DNA of 64,000 nt from Chitinophaga pinensis. GTDB lineage: Bacteria > Bacteroidota > Bacteroidia > UBA7662. A program made the translations under genes and the position numbers. The stretch's first letter is position 1. Each line of letters begins with the position of its first letter. Shown in pieces: positions 16,642-26,078 of this stretch. The notes below the pieces were generated by a model. It made no database searches. It was given only the letters and a program-made list of their open reading frames with translations, and was not told the origin of the DNA. The DNA is taken from contig CAMCHJ010000003.1 of NCBI GenBank assembly GCA_945874665.1, positions 62,001 to 126,000 on the forward strand, read 5' to 3'.

Positions 16642-19600
16642 ATGCGGTTAAAGTCGATTGAAATCAAGGGCTTCAAAAGCTTCGGCGATAAAGTCACCAT
16701 TCATTTTAATGATGGTGTAACGGGTATTGTTGGTCCTAATGGTTGTGGTAAAAGCAACGTAGTGGATGCGATGCGCTGGGTATTGGGCGAGCAAAAGTCG
16801 CGCATGCTCCGCAGCGACAAGATGGAGAATGTGCTCTTTAATGGCACCAAGAGCCGTAAACAAGCCCATTTAGCTGAAGTGCATTTGAGTTTTGAGAACT
16901 CAAAGAATATCTTGCCAACAGCATTCAACGAGGTTATCATTACCCGTAAATTATATCGCAGCGGTGAAAGCGAATATCAGTTGAATGGGGTGAATTGCAG
17001 ACTTAAGGACATCACCAATCTTTTTTTAGACACGGGCATTGGAAGCGATTCGTATGCCATTATGGAGCTAAAAATGATTGATGACATCCTCAACGACAAA
17101 GAAAACTCGCGTCGTTTGCTCTTTGAGGAGGCTTCGGGTGTATCAAAATACAAAATCCGCAAGAAAGAAACTTTACATAAGCTTCAGGATACCGAAAACG
17201 ACCTCAATAGGGTGGATGACTTGCTCTTTGAAATTGACAAAAACCTCAAAATGCTGCAAGCCCAAGCCCGCAAAACCGAACGCTTTTATAAGATGCGAGA
17301 GGATTACAAGGCTGCAAGTTTGGATTTAGCCTATTTTAGTTTATTGGGCTTTAGAGAACAAATCAACGATCAGCAAACCAAAGAGCAGCAACTCCGTGAT
17401 AAGCGGCAAGGCATTGAAGTCGCCATCAACAAAAATGAAGCCGGTATCCAGGCGGTGAAGTTGGAGATTTTAGAGCGCGAAAAATTACTTGCTAGTCGTC
17501 AAAAAGCCACCAACGAATACGTGGCTGCTATCCGCCAATACGAAAACGAGCAACGCCTTCAAAACGAAAGACATCGCTTTTTAACCGATAAAGAGCAAAG
17601 TCTGCAAAAGCAATTGCGCGACGATGCTGAGCATCTCCAATACATTGATACCGAGCTGCAAAAGCTTGGTTTACAACTGGCTGAAGTGCAAACTTTGGTG
17701 GGCACTAAAGAGACTGATGCCAAAGCCAAGCAAGTGTTGCTCGAAGAAAGCAGGGCGCTGCACAAAAGTCTGCAGGAACAACTACAGCAAGCCCAGCAAA
17801 AGCTCAACACCCAGCGTACAGAAGCACACCAGCTCGAAAAACAGGTGGCGGTGTATCGCATTCAAATGGAGTCGTTGAAACAGGAGCTTAGTCGCAACCA
17901 GCACGATCGTGTATCAAAAACTACAGAATTAGATGGCTTTGCTGAGGGTTTAGATGGCTTACAAGCACGTACCACGCAATTGCAGCAGGATGTTGCCCAT
18001 CTCCAGCAAAATGAGCAGCAGTTGCAGGAAAAATTACGCCAATTGCGTGCCCAGATGGAGCAAAGCAAAGGGCGAGCAGTGGATGTGAATCGCCAACTGG
18101 ATAAGCTCACCAATGAATACAACTTGACTAAAAGTTTGGTCGACAACCTCGAGGGCTATCCTGATTCATTGAAGTTTTTGAAAAAGAGCACCAACTGGAC
18201 TAAAAATGCACAGCTTTTAAGTGATGTATTGACCGTGAAGCCTGAGTTTAAGGCAGCCATTGAGAACTATTTGGAGCCATACTTAAACTACTACGTGGTT
18301 AATACCTATGCTGAGGCGCGTGCTGGGGTAGATCTATTGAGCGATTCAGGCAAGGGCCGGGCCAGCTTTTTTGTGCTGGAGGCAATTGAAAAGTTGCGTC
18401 AAAATCAACCACATATGCTGCCCGATTGCATCGATGCGTTGAGTATCACCGAATGTGATGTGGCGTACGTTAATTTAGTTAACCACTTGCTGGGCAATGT
18501 GTACATCAGCTCCAGCGAAGATTTTGAATCGGCTTTGAACAAGCACAGTGCGAAACACCTTGGCCTTGTACTCATCAGCAAGTCGGGCAAATACACTGGT
18601 AGTGGTTTAAGCTTATCGGGAGGAAGTTTGGGCTTGTTTGAAGGCAAGCGTATAGGCCGCAAACGTAACCTAGAATTGCTCCAAAAGCAGATTCAACAAC
18701 TGGAAGCAAAAGCCAAGGAAGAACGCGACTTGCTCATCCAATTACAGCGACAAGAGCAAGAGGGCGTGGCGGCTTCACAAGCAACTCAAATAGAAGGCAT
18801 GCGCGCTGACCTAAACAAAGCCGAGCGCGAATTGGCTTTGATGTTAAGTCAGCAGGACCAGCACAAAAAGTTTTTAGAAGCCAATAGAAATAGACAAGAA
18901 GAGTTAGAATTAAAGCTCAAAGAATCAACTGATTTACTCATTTTAAATGAACCTAAACTAGAGCTTATTTTTGAAGTGGTAAATCAGCTTCAGGTGCAGG
19001 TGTCCGAGTTGCAGCAATCCTACAACAGCATCAATGAAAAGGTGCAAACTCAGTCAGCAGCCTTCAATCAAGCCAACATCAGCTATCACCAGGAGTTCAA
19101 TCGTTTGAGTGGATTGGAGAAGGACCGGGACTTCAAAAACAGTCAGATTGAAGTGCTCAACAAACGCACCACCGACAATACCCGCATTTTGGGAGAAGTG
19201 CAGCTCGAAATTAAAGCTGTTTTAGGCAGTACAGACTTCAGCGACACCAAGTTGCTCGGTATGTACGAGCAAAAAGAGCACATGGAAAAAGCGGTGCAAG
19301 AAGCAGAGGTGGCTTATTACCAAGAACGCGGTAAGCTCGATGAAATTGAAAACCTCGTCAGAGACCAGCGCCGCGAAAACGAGCAAAACAGCTACCTGCT
19401 TCAACAGTTGCAAGAAGCTATGAACCAACTGCGGTTGCAGGAAAACGGACTCACGGAGCGGCTTTCGGTTGAATTTGAGGTAGATGTGGCTGCGTTAAGG
19501 GAGCGCGAAGTGGCGCCTGTGCTAGAGGCAGACGTGCTCAAGCAAATGGTGGCCGATATGAAGCAAAAGCTCGATCATTTTGGCCCTATCAATCCCATGG

Positions 19601-20190
19601 CCATTGAAGCCTATCAAGAAATTGAAACCCGACACGTGTTTATCACTACCCAGCGCGACGATTTACTGAATGCGAAAGCTTCTTTACTCCAAACCATTGC
19701 TGAAATCGATGAAACGGCCCGCGTCAAATTCATGGCGGCTTTTAACACCATTCGCGACAATTTTATTGTCGTTTTTCGCTCGCTATTCACTGAAGAGGAT
19801 ACTTGCGATTTGATTTTGGTTGATCCTGCGAACCCCTTAGAATCACCCATTAACATCATCGCGAAGCCTAAAGGCAAAAAACCGCTCACCATTAATCAGC
19901 TTTCGGGTGGGGAGAAAACGCTCACCGCTACAGCTTTGCTTTTTGCCATTTATCTATTCAAACCAGCCCCTTTCTGTATTTTTGATGAAGTGGATGCACC
20001 CTTAGATGACCACAATATTGACAAGTTCAACAAACTTATTCGTCGTTTTAGTGAGCATTCTCAGTTTATCATAGTAACACACAACAAAAAGACGATGGAA
20101 ACCACGGACATTATTTATGGTGTAACGATGGTAGAGCAGGGTGTGAGCAGGGTAGTTCCTGTTGATTTCAGAGGCTTGGTTTTGAATTAA
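16642..20190 (+). CDS. smc: Chromosome segregation ATPase SMC
   Basis: Core ATPase of bacterial condensin; with ScpA/ScpB it loads on and organises the chromosome. 1182 aa, full length. The N-terminal ATPase half carries Walker A GPNGCGKSN at residues 31-39; two long coiled coils (about 170-490 and 670-1000) flank a hinge around 500-660. The C-terminal half has the ABC signature LSGGEK starting at residue 1087, Walker B FDEVDAPLDD and the His switch VTHNKKTME. ScpA/ScpB are not adjacent. Monocistronic; ATG at 16642. Confidence 0.97.
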   Translation: MRLKSIEIKGFKSFGDKVTIHFNDGVTGIVGPNGCGKSNVVDAMRWVLGEQKSRMLRSDKMENVLFNGTKSRKQAHLAEVHLSFENSKNILPTAFNEVIITRKLYRSGESEYQLNGVNCRLKDITNLFLDTGIGSDSYAIMELKMIDDILNDKENSRRLLFEEASGVSKYKIRKKETLHKLQDTENDLNRVDDLLFEIDKNLKMLQAQARKTERFYKMREDYKAASLDLAYFSLLGFREQINDQQTKEQQLRDKRQGIEVAINKNEAGIQAVKLEILEREKLLASRQKATNEYVAAIRQYENEQRLQNERHRFLTDKEQSLQKQLRDDAEHLQYIDTELQKLGLQLAEVQTLVGTKETDAKAKQVLLEESRALHKSLQEQLQQAQQKLNTQRTEAHQLEKQVAVYRIQMESLKQELSRNQHDRVSKTTELDGFAEGLDGLQARTTQLQQDVAHLQQNEQQLQEKLRQLRAQMEQSKGRAVDVNRQLDKLTNEYNLTKSLVDNLEGYPDSLKFLKKSTNWTKNAQLLSDVLTVKPEFKAAIENYLEPYLNYYVVNTYAEARAGVDLLSDSGKGRASFFVLEAIEKLRQNQPHMLPDCIDALSITECDVAYVNLVNHLLGNVYISSSEDFESALNKHSAKHLGLVLISKSGKYTGSGLSLSGGSLGLFEGKRIGRKRNLELLQKQIQQLEAKAKEERDLLIQLQRQEQEGVAASQATQIEGMRADLNKAERELALMLSQQDQHKKFLEANRNRQEELELKLKESTDLLILNEPKLELIFEVVNQLQVQVSELQQSYNSINEKVQTQSAAFNQANISYHQEFNRLSGLEKDRDFKNSQIEVLNKRTTDNTRILGEVQLEIKAVLGSTDFSDTKLLGMYEQKEHMEKAVQEAEVAYYQERGKLDEIENLVRDQRRENEQNSYLLQQLQEAMNQLRLQENGLTERLSVEFEVDVAALREREVAPVLEADVLKQMVADMKQKLDHFGPINPMAIEAYQEIETRHVFITTQRDDLLNAKASLLQTIAEIDETARVKFMAAFNTIRDNFIVVFRSLFTEEDTCDLILVDPANPLESPINIIAKPKGKKPLTINQLSGGEKTLTATALLFAIYLFKPAPFCIFDEVDAPLDDHNIDKFNKLIRRFSEHSQFIIVTHNKKTMETTDIIYGVTMVEQGVSRVVPVDFRGLVLN

Positions 20191-20191
20191 G

Positions 20192-20214
20192 ATGCATTTC
20201 ATTGTTGAATGCAT
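20192..20214 (+). terminator. Weak hairpin after smc
   Basis: ATGCATT and AATGCAT arms (7 bp) with a 9-nt loop begin 2 bp after the smc stop. Only a short T-containing stretch follows, so termination efficiency is uncertain. The rest of the 135-bp gap to the permease stop holds nothing recognisable. Confidence 0.35.
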
Positions 20215-20325
20215 TTATGTGTATAAAGTATTGTTAAGATAATTTATATACTTATTATGGAAATAAGCTTAACTGATGCTTTTATTCCAATCAACCAAAG
20301 TGACACTTGTAATACAGATGGCCAG

Positions 20326-21546
20326 TTAGTCGAACCGAATGGCCTCCACAGGCTTGATGCGGGAAATGGCTAAGGAGGGAAGTACCAGTAGCAAAATACA
20401 AACACTCAAGGTAGCCACATTCAAAATCAATAACTCGCTGCCTGAAATTTCAAGAGGTACCGCCGATACATAATAATTTGATTCGTCTAGTTTAATGAGT
20501 TCAAAACGCCTTTGAAGCCAATAAAGCAATATAGCCAATCCATTTCCGATGAGCATGCCGATGCCCGCTATGTAGGTGCCCGTAAGCAAGAACAGGTTGC
20601 GAATATCCCGATTTTGCATGCCAAAGGCTTTAAATAGACCGATGGTTTGGGTACGCTCTAAAATCAAAATCAATAAGGCCGATATCATGTTGATACCAGC
20701 TACTAATAACATGATTACCATAAGTACCTGCTTGTTTAAATCAAACAGATTTAGCCAACTGAATAAATTGGGGTACAGCTCCTCAATGGTATAGGCTTCT
20801 AAATTGAGATCAACCAGATCGCTAATTTCATAAGCAGCGCTTTGCAGGGGCGCCATATTTTTAAGGTGCACTTCCAAGCTCCCGCAGGCATCCATTTCCC
20901 AATTGTTTAAGCGTTGAATTTGGCGCAGGTCAGTGATTACAAATGGCTTGCTAAATTCTCCTTCAATGCCTAATTTATAGACACCTACAATGGTAAATAG
21001 CCGTAAACGAGGGGGGTCTTGGATAAAATAGAACTGAATTTTGTCTCCCAACTTTAGTTTTAGCCGTTTGAGCACGCTTTCGGGCAATAAAATTTCGTTC
21101 GAATTTTCGGTGGTGCCAAAATCGGGCAATCGACCTGCCACCAAACAATCCCGTAAAAACGACATATCGTACAGCGCATTTACGCCTTTTAACACAACGC
21201 CTTCGAAACTGTCCTCCGTGCGAATGATACCTGCTTTGGTAGCATAAGGCGCCACCCAATCAACTTCAGGCATGGCTTGAATCGAGTCGAGCAGGTTAGA
21301 GCGCATTACAAAAGGCTGCTGTTCAAAAGATTGACTTATTTCGAGTCTACTTACTTGAATATGGCCCCAAAAGCCGGTAAATTTGGCAGGAATACTTTGT
21401 TGGAAACCGTTTACAATGGCTGTCGCCGCCAAAATCACCACAATGCCCACCGCAACGCCAGCAATGGCAATGCGTACAACGAGGCGTGACAGGTGGTTGC
21501 CTTGGTCGAGAGCCAAACGCTTAAATAAAAAGCTAACCAGTTGCAA
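20326..21546 (-). CDS. LolE/FtsX-type ABC transporter permease
   Basis: 406-aa permease of the MacB/LolCE superfamily. One N-terminal membrane helix (about residues 25-45), a large periplasmic domain (about 50-265), then three C-terminal helices (about 275-300, 325-345 and 370-395), which is the classic topology. The LolE-like start (FLFKRLALDQGNH followed by RIAIAGVAVG) suggests a lipoprotein-releasing role, but the ATPase partner is not adjacent, so other cargo is possible. The start codon is TTG at 21546: an in-frame stop lies six codons upstream and the next ATG is about 80 residues inside the conserved region. It shares base 21546 with the ATG of the divergent namZ gene. Confidence 0.85.
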   Translation of the reverse strand: MQLVSFLFKRLALDQGNHLSRLVVRIAIAGVAVGIVVILAATAIVNGFQQSIPAKFTGFWGHIQVSRLEISQSFEQQPFVMRSNLLDSIQAMPEVDWVAPYATKAGIIRTEDSFEGVVLKGVNALYDMSFLRDCLVAGRLPDFGTTENSNEILLPESVLKRLKLKLGDKIQFYFIQDPPRLRLFTIVGVYKLGIEGEFSKPFVITDLRQIQRLNNWEMDACGSLEVHLKNMAPLQSAAYEISDLVDLNLEAYTIEELYPNLFSWLNLFDLNKQVLMVIMLLVAGINMISALLILILERTQTIGLFKAFGMQNRDIRNLFLLTGTYIAGIGMLIGNGLAILLYWLQRRFELIKLDESNYYVSAVPLEISGSELLILNVATLSVCILLLVLPSLAISRIKPVEAIRFD

Positions 21547-22757
21547 TGAGATACAATTTGCTCAAAATTAGGAAAGCCGCAGCACTTCTGGGGCTATTAT
21601 TTATCAATGTTTGGGGACTGAGTGCCCAAACCACTAGTCTTTTAACCGGTGCAGATCAGTATAATCGCTGGTTACCCCTGGTGGAAGGAAAAAAAATAGG
21701 CTTGGTTGTGAACCATACGGCAACTACATCGGGTCAACATTTACTTGATTTTTTAATTGGCCAAGGTCAGGAGGTGCGTTTGGTTTTTGCTCCTGAACAT
21801 GGGTTTAGGGGGGAGGCAGAAGCTGGCGCCAATATCAAAGATGGTAAAGACAGCAAAACGGGCATTCCTGTGATTTCGCTTTACGGTGCCAAAAAGAAGC
21901 CTACGCAGGCTGATTTAAGCCAAATAGACATCCTGCTTTTCGATATTCAAGATGTTGGTGCACGTTTTTACACCTACATCAGCACCTTGCACTACGTTAT
22001 GGAAGCCTGCGCAGAGGTTAATTTACCACTTTTGCTTTTCGACCGTCCCAATCCCAATGGCCACTACATCGATGGCCCCATCTTGGATACTGCCTTTCGG
22101 TCGTTTGTAGGCATGCATCCAGTGCCCGTGGTTCACGGCATGACCATCGGCGAATATGCCTGCATGATCAACGGTGAGGGATGGCTGGCCGCTGGTGTAC
22201 AATGTTCCTTAGAAGTAATTACTGCTACAGGTTACCATCACAAGGTGTTTTACGAGTTGCCCATCCCGCCGTCTCCCAATTTACCTGATATGCGCTCTAT
22301 TTATCTATATCCGTCGATTTGTTTTTTTGAAGGTACGCCGGTGAGCTTGGGTAGAGGTACCGACAAACCCTTTCAAAGAGTAGGAGCACCTTGGTTTAAA
22401 GGTGGAGATGCCGTATTTACTCCAATATCAATACCCGGAAAAGCCGCTAAACCACCGTTTATGGATGAAAAGTGCTTTGGATATGATTATGCGCAGCTCC
22501 CCATTAAACAGCTTCAGCAAAATGCTCAGCTCAATTTGCAGCCCCTACTCGATTTTTACAAGCAATCGCCAAATAAGGAGGATTTCTTTATTCCTTTCTT
22601 TGAAAAATTGGCTGGAACGCGAACTTTGCGTGAGCAAATTGTAGCTGGTAAAACCGAAGCAGAAATTCGTGCCAGTTGGCAACCAGGACTTGCTGCTTTC
22701 GCTAAAGTCCGCGCTAAATACTTACTCTATCCCGATAAAAAGAACCATGCACGATAA
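21546..22757 (+). CDS. namZ: Exported exo-beta-N-acetylmuramidase-like protein (NamZ/DUF1343)
   Basis: 403 aa, with a signal peptide through about residue 28 (ending LSAQ). The DUF1343 domain fills the mature protein; PEHGFRG at 83-89 followed by EAGANIKDGKDSKTG, and DRPNPNG with DGP further on, are the family hallmarks. Characterised members (YbbC of Bacillus subtilis and the Tannerella homologue) release MurNAc from the non-reducing end of peptidoglycan fragments, acting in cell-wall recycling; I infer the same here. Start ATG at 21546, overlapping the TTG start of the divergent permease by one base. Its 3' end overlaps fmt by 11 bp, suggesting coupling. Confidence 0.87.
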   Translation: MRYNLLKIRKAAALLGLLFINVWGLSAQTTSLLTGADQYNRWLPLVEGKKIGLVVNHTATTSGQHLLDFLIGQGQEVRLVFAPEHGFRGEAEAGANIKDGKDSKTGIPVISLYGAKKKPTQADLSQIDILLFDIQDVGARFYTYISTLHYVMEACAEVNLPLLLFDRPNPNGHYIDGPILDTAFRSFVGMHPVPVVHGMTIGEYACMINGEGWLAAGVQCSLEVITATGYHHKVFYELPIPPSPNLPDMRSIYLYPSICFFEGTPVSLGRGTDKPFQRVGAPWFKGGDAVFTPISIPGKAAKPPFMDEKCFGYDYAQLPIKQLQQNAQLNLQPLLDFYKQSPNKEDFFIPFFEKLAGTRTLREQIVAGKTEAEIRASWQPGLAAFAKVRAKYLLYPDKKNHAR

Positions 22758-23685
22758 ACGCGTCATTTTTTTAGGTACACCTGATTTTGCAGTGGCTTCC
22801 CTGCAGGCATTGGTAGCAGGCGGTGTACAGGTGGTGGCTGTGGTTACAATGCCAGATAAGCCTGCTGGTCGGGGTCAAAAGCTGCATCAATCGCCTGTAA
22901 AGCAATATGCTGAGGCCAATGGCATTCCCGTTTTGCAGCCCGAACGCTTGAAAAATCCCGAATTTTTAGAAGAACTAAAGGCATACAAGGCCGATTTACA
23001 AGTGGTTGTAGCCTTTCGTATGCTGCCCGAATTGGTGTGGAACATGCCGGCCTTAGGCACCTTCAATCTACACGCATCTTTATTGCCGCAGTATCGCGGT
23101 GCTGCCCCGATCAATTGGGCGCTCATTAATGGCGAACAAGCCACAGGGATTACCACCTTTAAACTCAAGCACGAAATCGATACAGGTGATTTGGTTCATC
23201 AACAAAAAGTCGACATCACGCCCAATATGAACGCTGGCCAGTTACACGATTTATTGATGGAGGAAGGTGCAAAATTGATTTTGCAAACAGTAAAGGAGGT
23301 TTTGAGGGGTGAGGTAGCTTACCAATCGCAAACAGAGGCCGTTGATGCGCTTAAACACGCGCCAAAGCTATTCAAGGAGCATTGCTTGATAAAGTGGGAC
23401 CAGTCTGGAGCTCAAGTTCACAATTTGGTACGCGGACTTTCGCCCTATCCTGCGGCCTTTACTAGAGTAAATGGACTGGTATTGAAGGTATATGGCGTAC
23501 ACTTTACGCCGCAAAAACACAATTTAATGGCTGGACAAAGTATTTTGGAAGAAGGTAAGTGGCTTGTTGCCGTTAATGATGGCTTGATTGAACTGCTAGA
23601 TGTGCAATTAGAAGGTAAAAAACGCATGTCGACCGCCTCCTTTTTGCTTGGAAATGCTGCTTTCGCAGGTTTAAAGCTGGGCTGA
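22747..23685 (+). CDS. fmt: Methionyl-tRNA formyltransferase
   Basis: Formylates Met-tRNAi using 10-formyl-THF before translation initiation. 312 aa. The catalytic triad Asn107, His109 and Asp145 (equivalent to Asn106/His108/Asp144 of E. coli) lies in NLHASLLPQYRGAAPI and EIDTGD. N-terminal Rossmann domain with FLGTPDFA; C-terminal OB-like domain from about 205. The ATG at 22747 is right because IFLGTPDF begins seven residues later; the frame extends 26 codons further up inside namZ. The stop abuts the stop of the convergent aminotransferase. The formyl donor could come from Fhs (44761). Confidence 0.96.
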   Translation: MHDKRVIFLGTPDFAVASLQALVAGGVQVVAVVTMPDKPAGRGQKLHQSPVKQYAEANGIPVLQPERLKNPEFLEELKAYKADLQVVVAFRMLPELVWNMPALGTFNLHASLLPQYRGAAPINWALINGEQATGITTFKLKHEIDTGDLVHQQKVDITPNMNAGQLHDLLMEEGAKLILQTVKEVLRGEVAYQSQTEAVDALKHAPKLFKEHCLIKWDQSGAQVHNLVRGLSPYPAAFTRVNGLVLKVYGVHFTPQKHNLMAGQSILEEGKWLVAVNDGLIELLDVQLEGKKRMSTASFLLGNAAFAGLKLG

Positions 23686-24534
23686 CTATAAATTAGTGAG
23701 GCTTTGCAGCGCTAATTGGTTCAGGTCTTCCATCAATTTACCAGCCTGCTTTTTAAAATAGCGCTTATTTCTCCAGCCACCCACCCAACGCAGGCCAGAT
23801 ATAGCATTGGTTAAGTAAACTTCATCTGCCGTCTGTAAATCATGATGCGCAAGCAATTGCTCGCGCACCTTGTAGCCAAGTGTGGGTAGTTTTTCGAGTA
23901 TTACCCGGCGCATGATGCCTGGCAAACAGCCATCCTCTAAGCGAGGTGTAAGCAGTTCACCATCCTTGAGCAAAAATACATTGCTGCTGCTACTTTCTAA
24001 TAAGCCACCTTCGCTGTGGTACAAAAAGGCATCGTCCCAGCCAGCTGATTTGGCCTCTCGCGCTGCAAGCACATACTGAAGGGCGTTGGTGGACTTTACA
24101 TCAGGCTGAAAAAGCGAGTGTTTACTCGTTTTACAGTCACCAAGCTGCAGTCCTTTGGTGTTCAGTACAAAATCGTTGTGTTCAAGTGCTGAAATCTGCA
24201 TCAATTGCATGCCGCCGTCGTTTTCGGGGCAGTACAAGCCGCCAGCACGTCGCCATACATGAACCCGAATGCGCGCACCAGCATGTATTTTATTGGAAGT
24301 GATCAGCTTTTGAAGTAGCAGCTCAAATTGTGTAAATGTTTGAGCATAGTGAATGCCGAGCCGTTTGAGGCCGTATTGTAGGCGGTCATGGTGGTAGCGC
24401 GACCAAAGAGCTTGGCCGTACATCACCCGAATGCTTTCAAAAACGCCATCACCGTACAAAAAGCTCCTGTTTTGCGCCAAATCCTCAAAATTTTGAGCAT
24501 TAACGCCTTCACCGTCAAGCAACATCAAGTCCAT
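23686..24534 (-). CDS. Class IV PLP-dependent aminotransferase or lyase
   Basis: 282-aa fold type IV PLP enzyme, the family of branched-chain and D-amino acid aminotransferases and 4-amino-4-deoxychorismate lyase (PabC). Features: FLYGDGVFESIR at 25-36, catalytic Lys147 in VKSTN, and the PLP phosphate region LLESSSSNVFLL then GCLPGIMRR. The KST(N/L) context and the short length argue against IlvE and favour PabC or a D-amino acid aminotransferase-like protein; I cannot choose. Stop directly abuts the fmt stop. Start ATG at 24534, with 130 bp to the divergent fbp. Confidence 0.85.
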   Translation of the reverse strand: MDLMLLDGEGVNAQNFEDLAQNRSFLYGDGVFESIRVMYGQALWSRYHHDRLQYGLKRLGIHYAQTFTQFELLLQKLITSNKIHAGARIRVHVWRRAGGLYCPENDGGMQLMQISALEHNDFVLNTKGLQLGDCKTSKHSLFQPDVKSTNALQYVLAAREAKSAGWDDAFLYHSEGGLLESSSSNVFLLKDGELLTPRLEDGCLPGIMRRVILEKLPTLGYKVREQLLAHHDLQTADEVYLTNAISGLRWVGGWRNKRYFKKQAGKLMEDLNQLALQSLTNL

Positions 24535-24638
24535 TTTACAAAGTTACGAAAGCACTTTTTTAAGGCGCTGTAAACCGCTTCTTTTTTTCATTTGTAGGAT
24601 TTCAGCCGATTTTGCTACCTAACTTGGATTACAATACA

Positions 24639-24646
24639 TAATTTCG
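24639..24646 (+). promoter_or_regulatory. Candidate -7 box for fbp
   Basis: TAATTTCG differs from TAnnTTTG at one position and lies 18 nt before the fbp ATG. TTG at 24612-24614 is 24 nt upstream, near the upper limit for a -33 element. Confidence 0.35.
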
Positions 24647-24664
24647 TTTTTTGAATAGGATCTT

Positions 24665-25708
24665 ATGGAAAACATCAATAGAGTCGTCACTTTAGGTCAG
24701 TTTATCATTGAACGCCAAAAAGAATTTCCTTATTCAAAAGGCCAATTGTCGCGCTTGCTGCGTGATATTGGCATTGCCTCAAAAATTGTGAACCGCGAAG
24801 TAAACAAGGCAGGTTTGGTTAATATTTTGGGAGATGCGGGTGCAACTAACGTGCAAGGCGAGGATGTGAAGAAGTTGGATGTATTTGCAAATGAACAGTT
24901 TATAGCAGCCTTAAACGCTGGTGGTGAATGTTGCGCTGTGGCAAGCGAAGAAGATGAAGACATAATTCCTTTGTACAGCGAAGTATCGAAAGATGCAAAA
25001 TACGTGGTGTTGATTGATCCACTCGACGGCTCTTCTAATATTGATGTGAATGTGTCGATTGGTACGATTTTTTCGATTTACCGCAGGACTTCCTTTAACG
25101 GACCAGGCACGCACGAGGACTGCTTGCAACCCGGTAGCGAGCAAGTTGGTGCAGGATATGTAGTTTATGGATCTTCGACCATGCTGGTGTACACCACTGG
25201 TCATGGCGTGAATGGCTTTACACTCGATCCCTCGATTGGCGAATTTTGTTTGTCACACCCGAATATGCGCATCCCCGAAAATGGCACGATTTATTCGGTA
25301 AATGAGGGCAATTATGTTGATTTTCCTGAAGGCATCAAAAAATATATAAAGTATTGTCAAGAGCCAGATAAAAAAACCAAACGCCCTTATAGTTCGCGCT
25401 ATATAGGTTCCATGGTGGCCGATTTTCATCGTAATCTGATCAAAGGAGGGGTATTTATTTATCCCGCCACAGGAAATGCGCCAGAAGGCAAATTGCGATT
25501 GGGCTACGAGTGCAATCCTTTGTCTTTTATCATGGAGCAGGCTGGAGGTAAGTCTACCGATGGCTTTAACCGCATCTTAGAGCTGCGGCCAAAAACCTTA
25601 CACCAACGCACGCCGGTGGTGATGGGTAGCAAAAAGATGGTTGAAAAGGTAGAGGAATTCCTACGGATTTATTCGCCTGTGAAGCCTGTGGAATACTTTA
25701 TAGGCTAA
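24665..25708 (+). CDS. fbp: Fructose-1,6-bisphosphatase class I
   Basis: Gluconeogenic hydrolysis of fructose-1,6-bisphosphate to fructose-6-phosphate, Mg-dependent, cytosolic. 347 aa. The metal-binding signature [12 protein letters not shown] (about 118-129) is intact, as is the preceding acidic EEDED segment. [21 protein letters not shown] near 275-295 is the class I substrate-binding end. The N-terminus (VVTLGQFI) supports the ATG at 24665. Stands alone, 26 bp from the convergent MerR gene. Confidence 0.96.
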   Translation: MENINRVVTLGQFIIERQKEFPYSKGQLSRLLRDIGIASKIVNREVNKAGLVNILGDAGATNVQGEDVKKLDVFANEQFIAALNAGGECCAVASEEDEDIIPLYSEVSKDAKYVVLIDPLDGSSNIDVNVSIGTIFSIYRRTSFNGPGTHEDCLQPGSEQVGAGYVVYGSSTMLVYTTGHGVNGFTLDPSIGEFCLSHPNMRIPENGTIYSVNEGNYVDFPEGIKKYIKYCQEPDKKTKRPYSSRYIGSMVADFHRNLIKGGVFIYPATGNAPEGKLRLGYECNPLSFIMEQAGGKSTDGFNRILELRPKTLHQRTPVVMGSKKMVEKVEEFLRIYSPVKPVEYFIG

Positions 25709-25734
25709 AAACCGCCTTCGTCCGCTTAAGCTGG

Positions 25735-26076
25735 TTAGTCGCCGAGCTCAGTTTTGAGGTTGCTTAGAAACCCACGAATTTTTAGCAGGCTATCACGTAC
25801 CGCCAAAGCTTTGTCGAGCTGCTCAGGTTTTTCTTTGAGTTTTTCTTTGGCTCCTTTGAGGGTAAAGCCCCGCTCTTTTACAAGGTGGTAAATGGTGCGT
25901 AGGAGCTCTATGTCGGTGCGATTGTAGGTGCGATTTCCTTTTCGGTTTTTGCGGGGCTGTAATTGCTCAAACTCGGTTTCCCAAAAGCGAATGAGCGAAG
26001 GACTCACTTCTAACATTTCTGCCACTTCGCCAATGCTGAAGTAGGATTTTTCGATAGGTTTTTCTTTGTAGGGCAT
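25735..26076 (-). CDS. MerR-family transcriptional regulator
   Basis: 113-aa regulator. The winged HTH begins FSIGEVAEMLEVSPSLIRFWE (about 13-33), followed by the wing with YNRTDIELL and a dimerisation helix. No C-terminal Cys or ligand-binding domain, so a metal sensor is unlikely. The WETEF...R.N.KGNRTY pattern is typical of the short MerR protein encoded next to an M23 peptidase in Bacteroidota. It starts 2 bp after the peptidase stop, so the two share a transcript. Target unknown. Confidence 0.87.
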   Translation of the reverse strand: MPYKEKPIEKSYFSIGEVAEMLEVSPSLIRFWETEFEQLQPRKNRKGNRTYNRTDIELLRTIYHLVKERGFTLKGAKEKLKEKPEQLDKALAVRDSLLKIRGFLSNLKTELGD

Positions 26077-26078
26077 GT

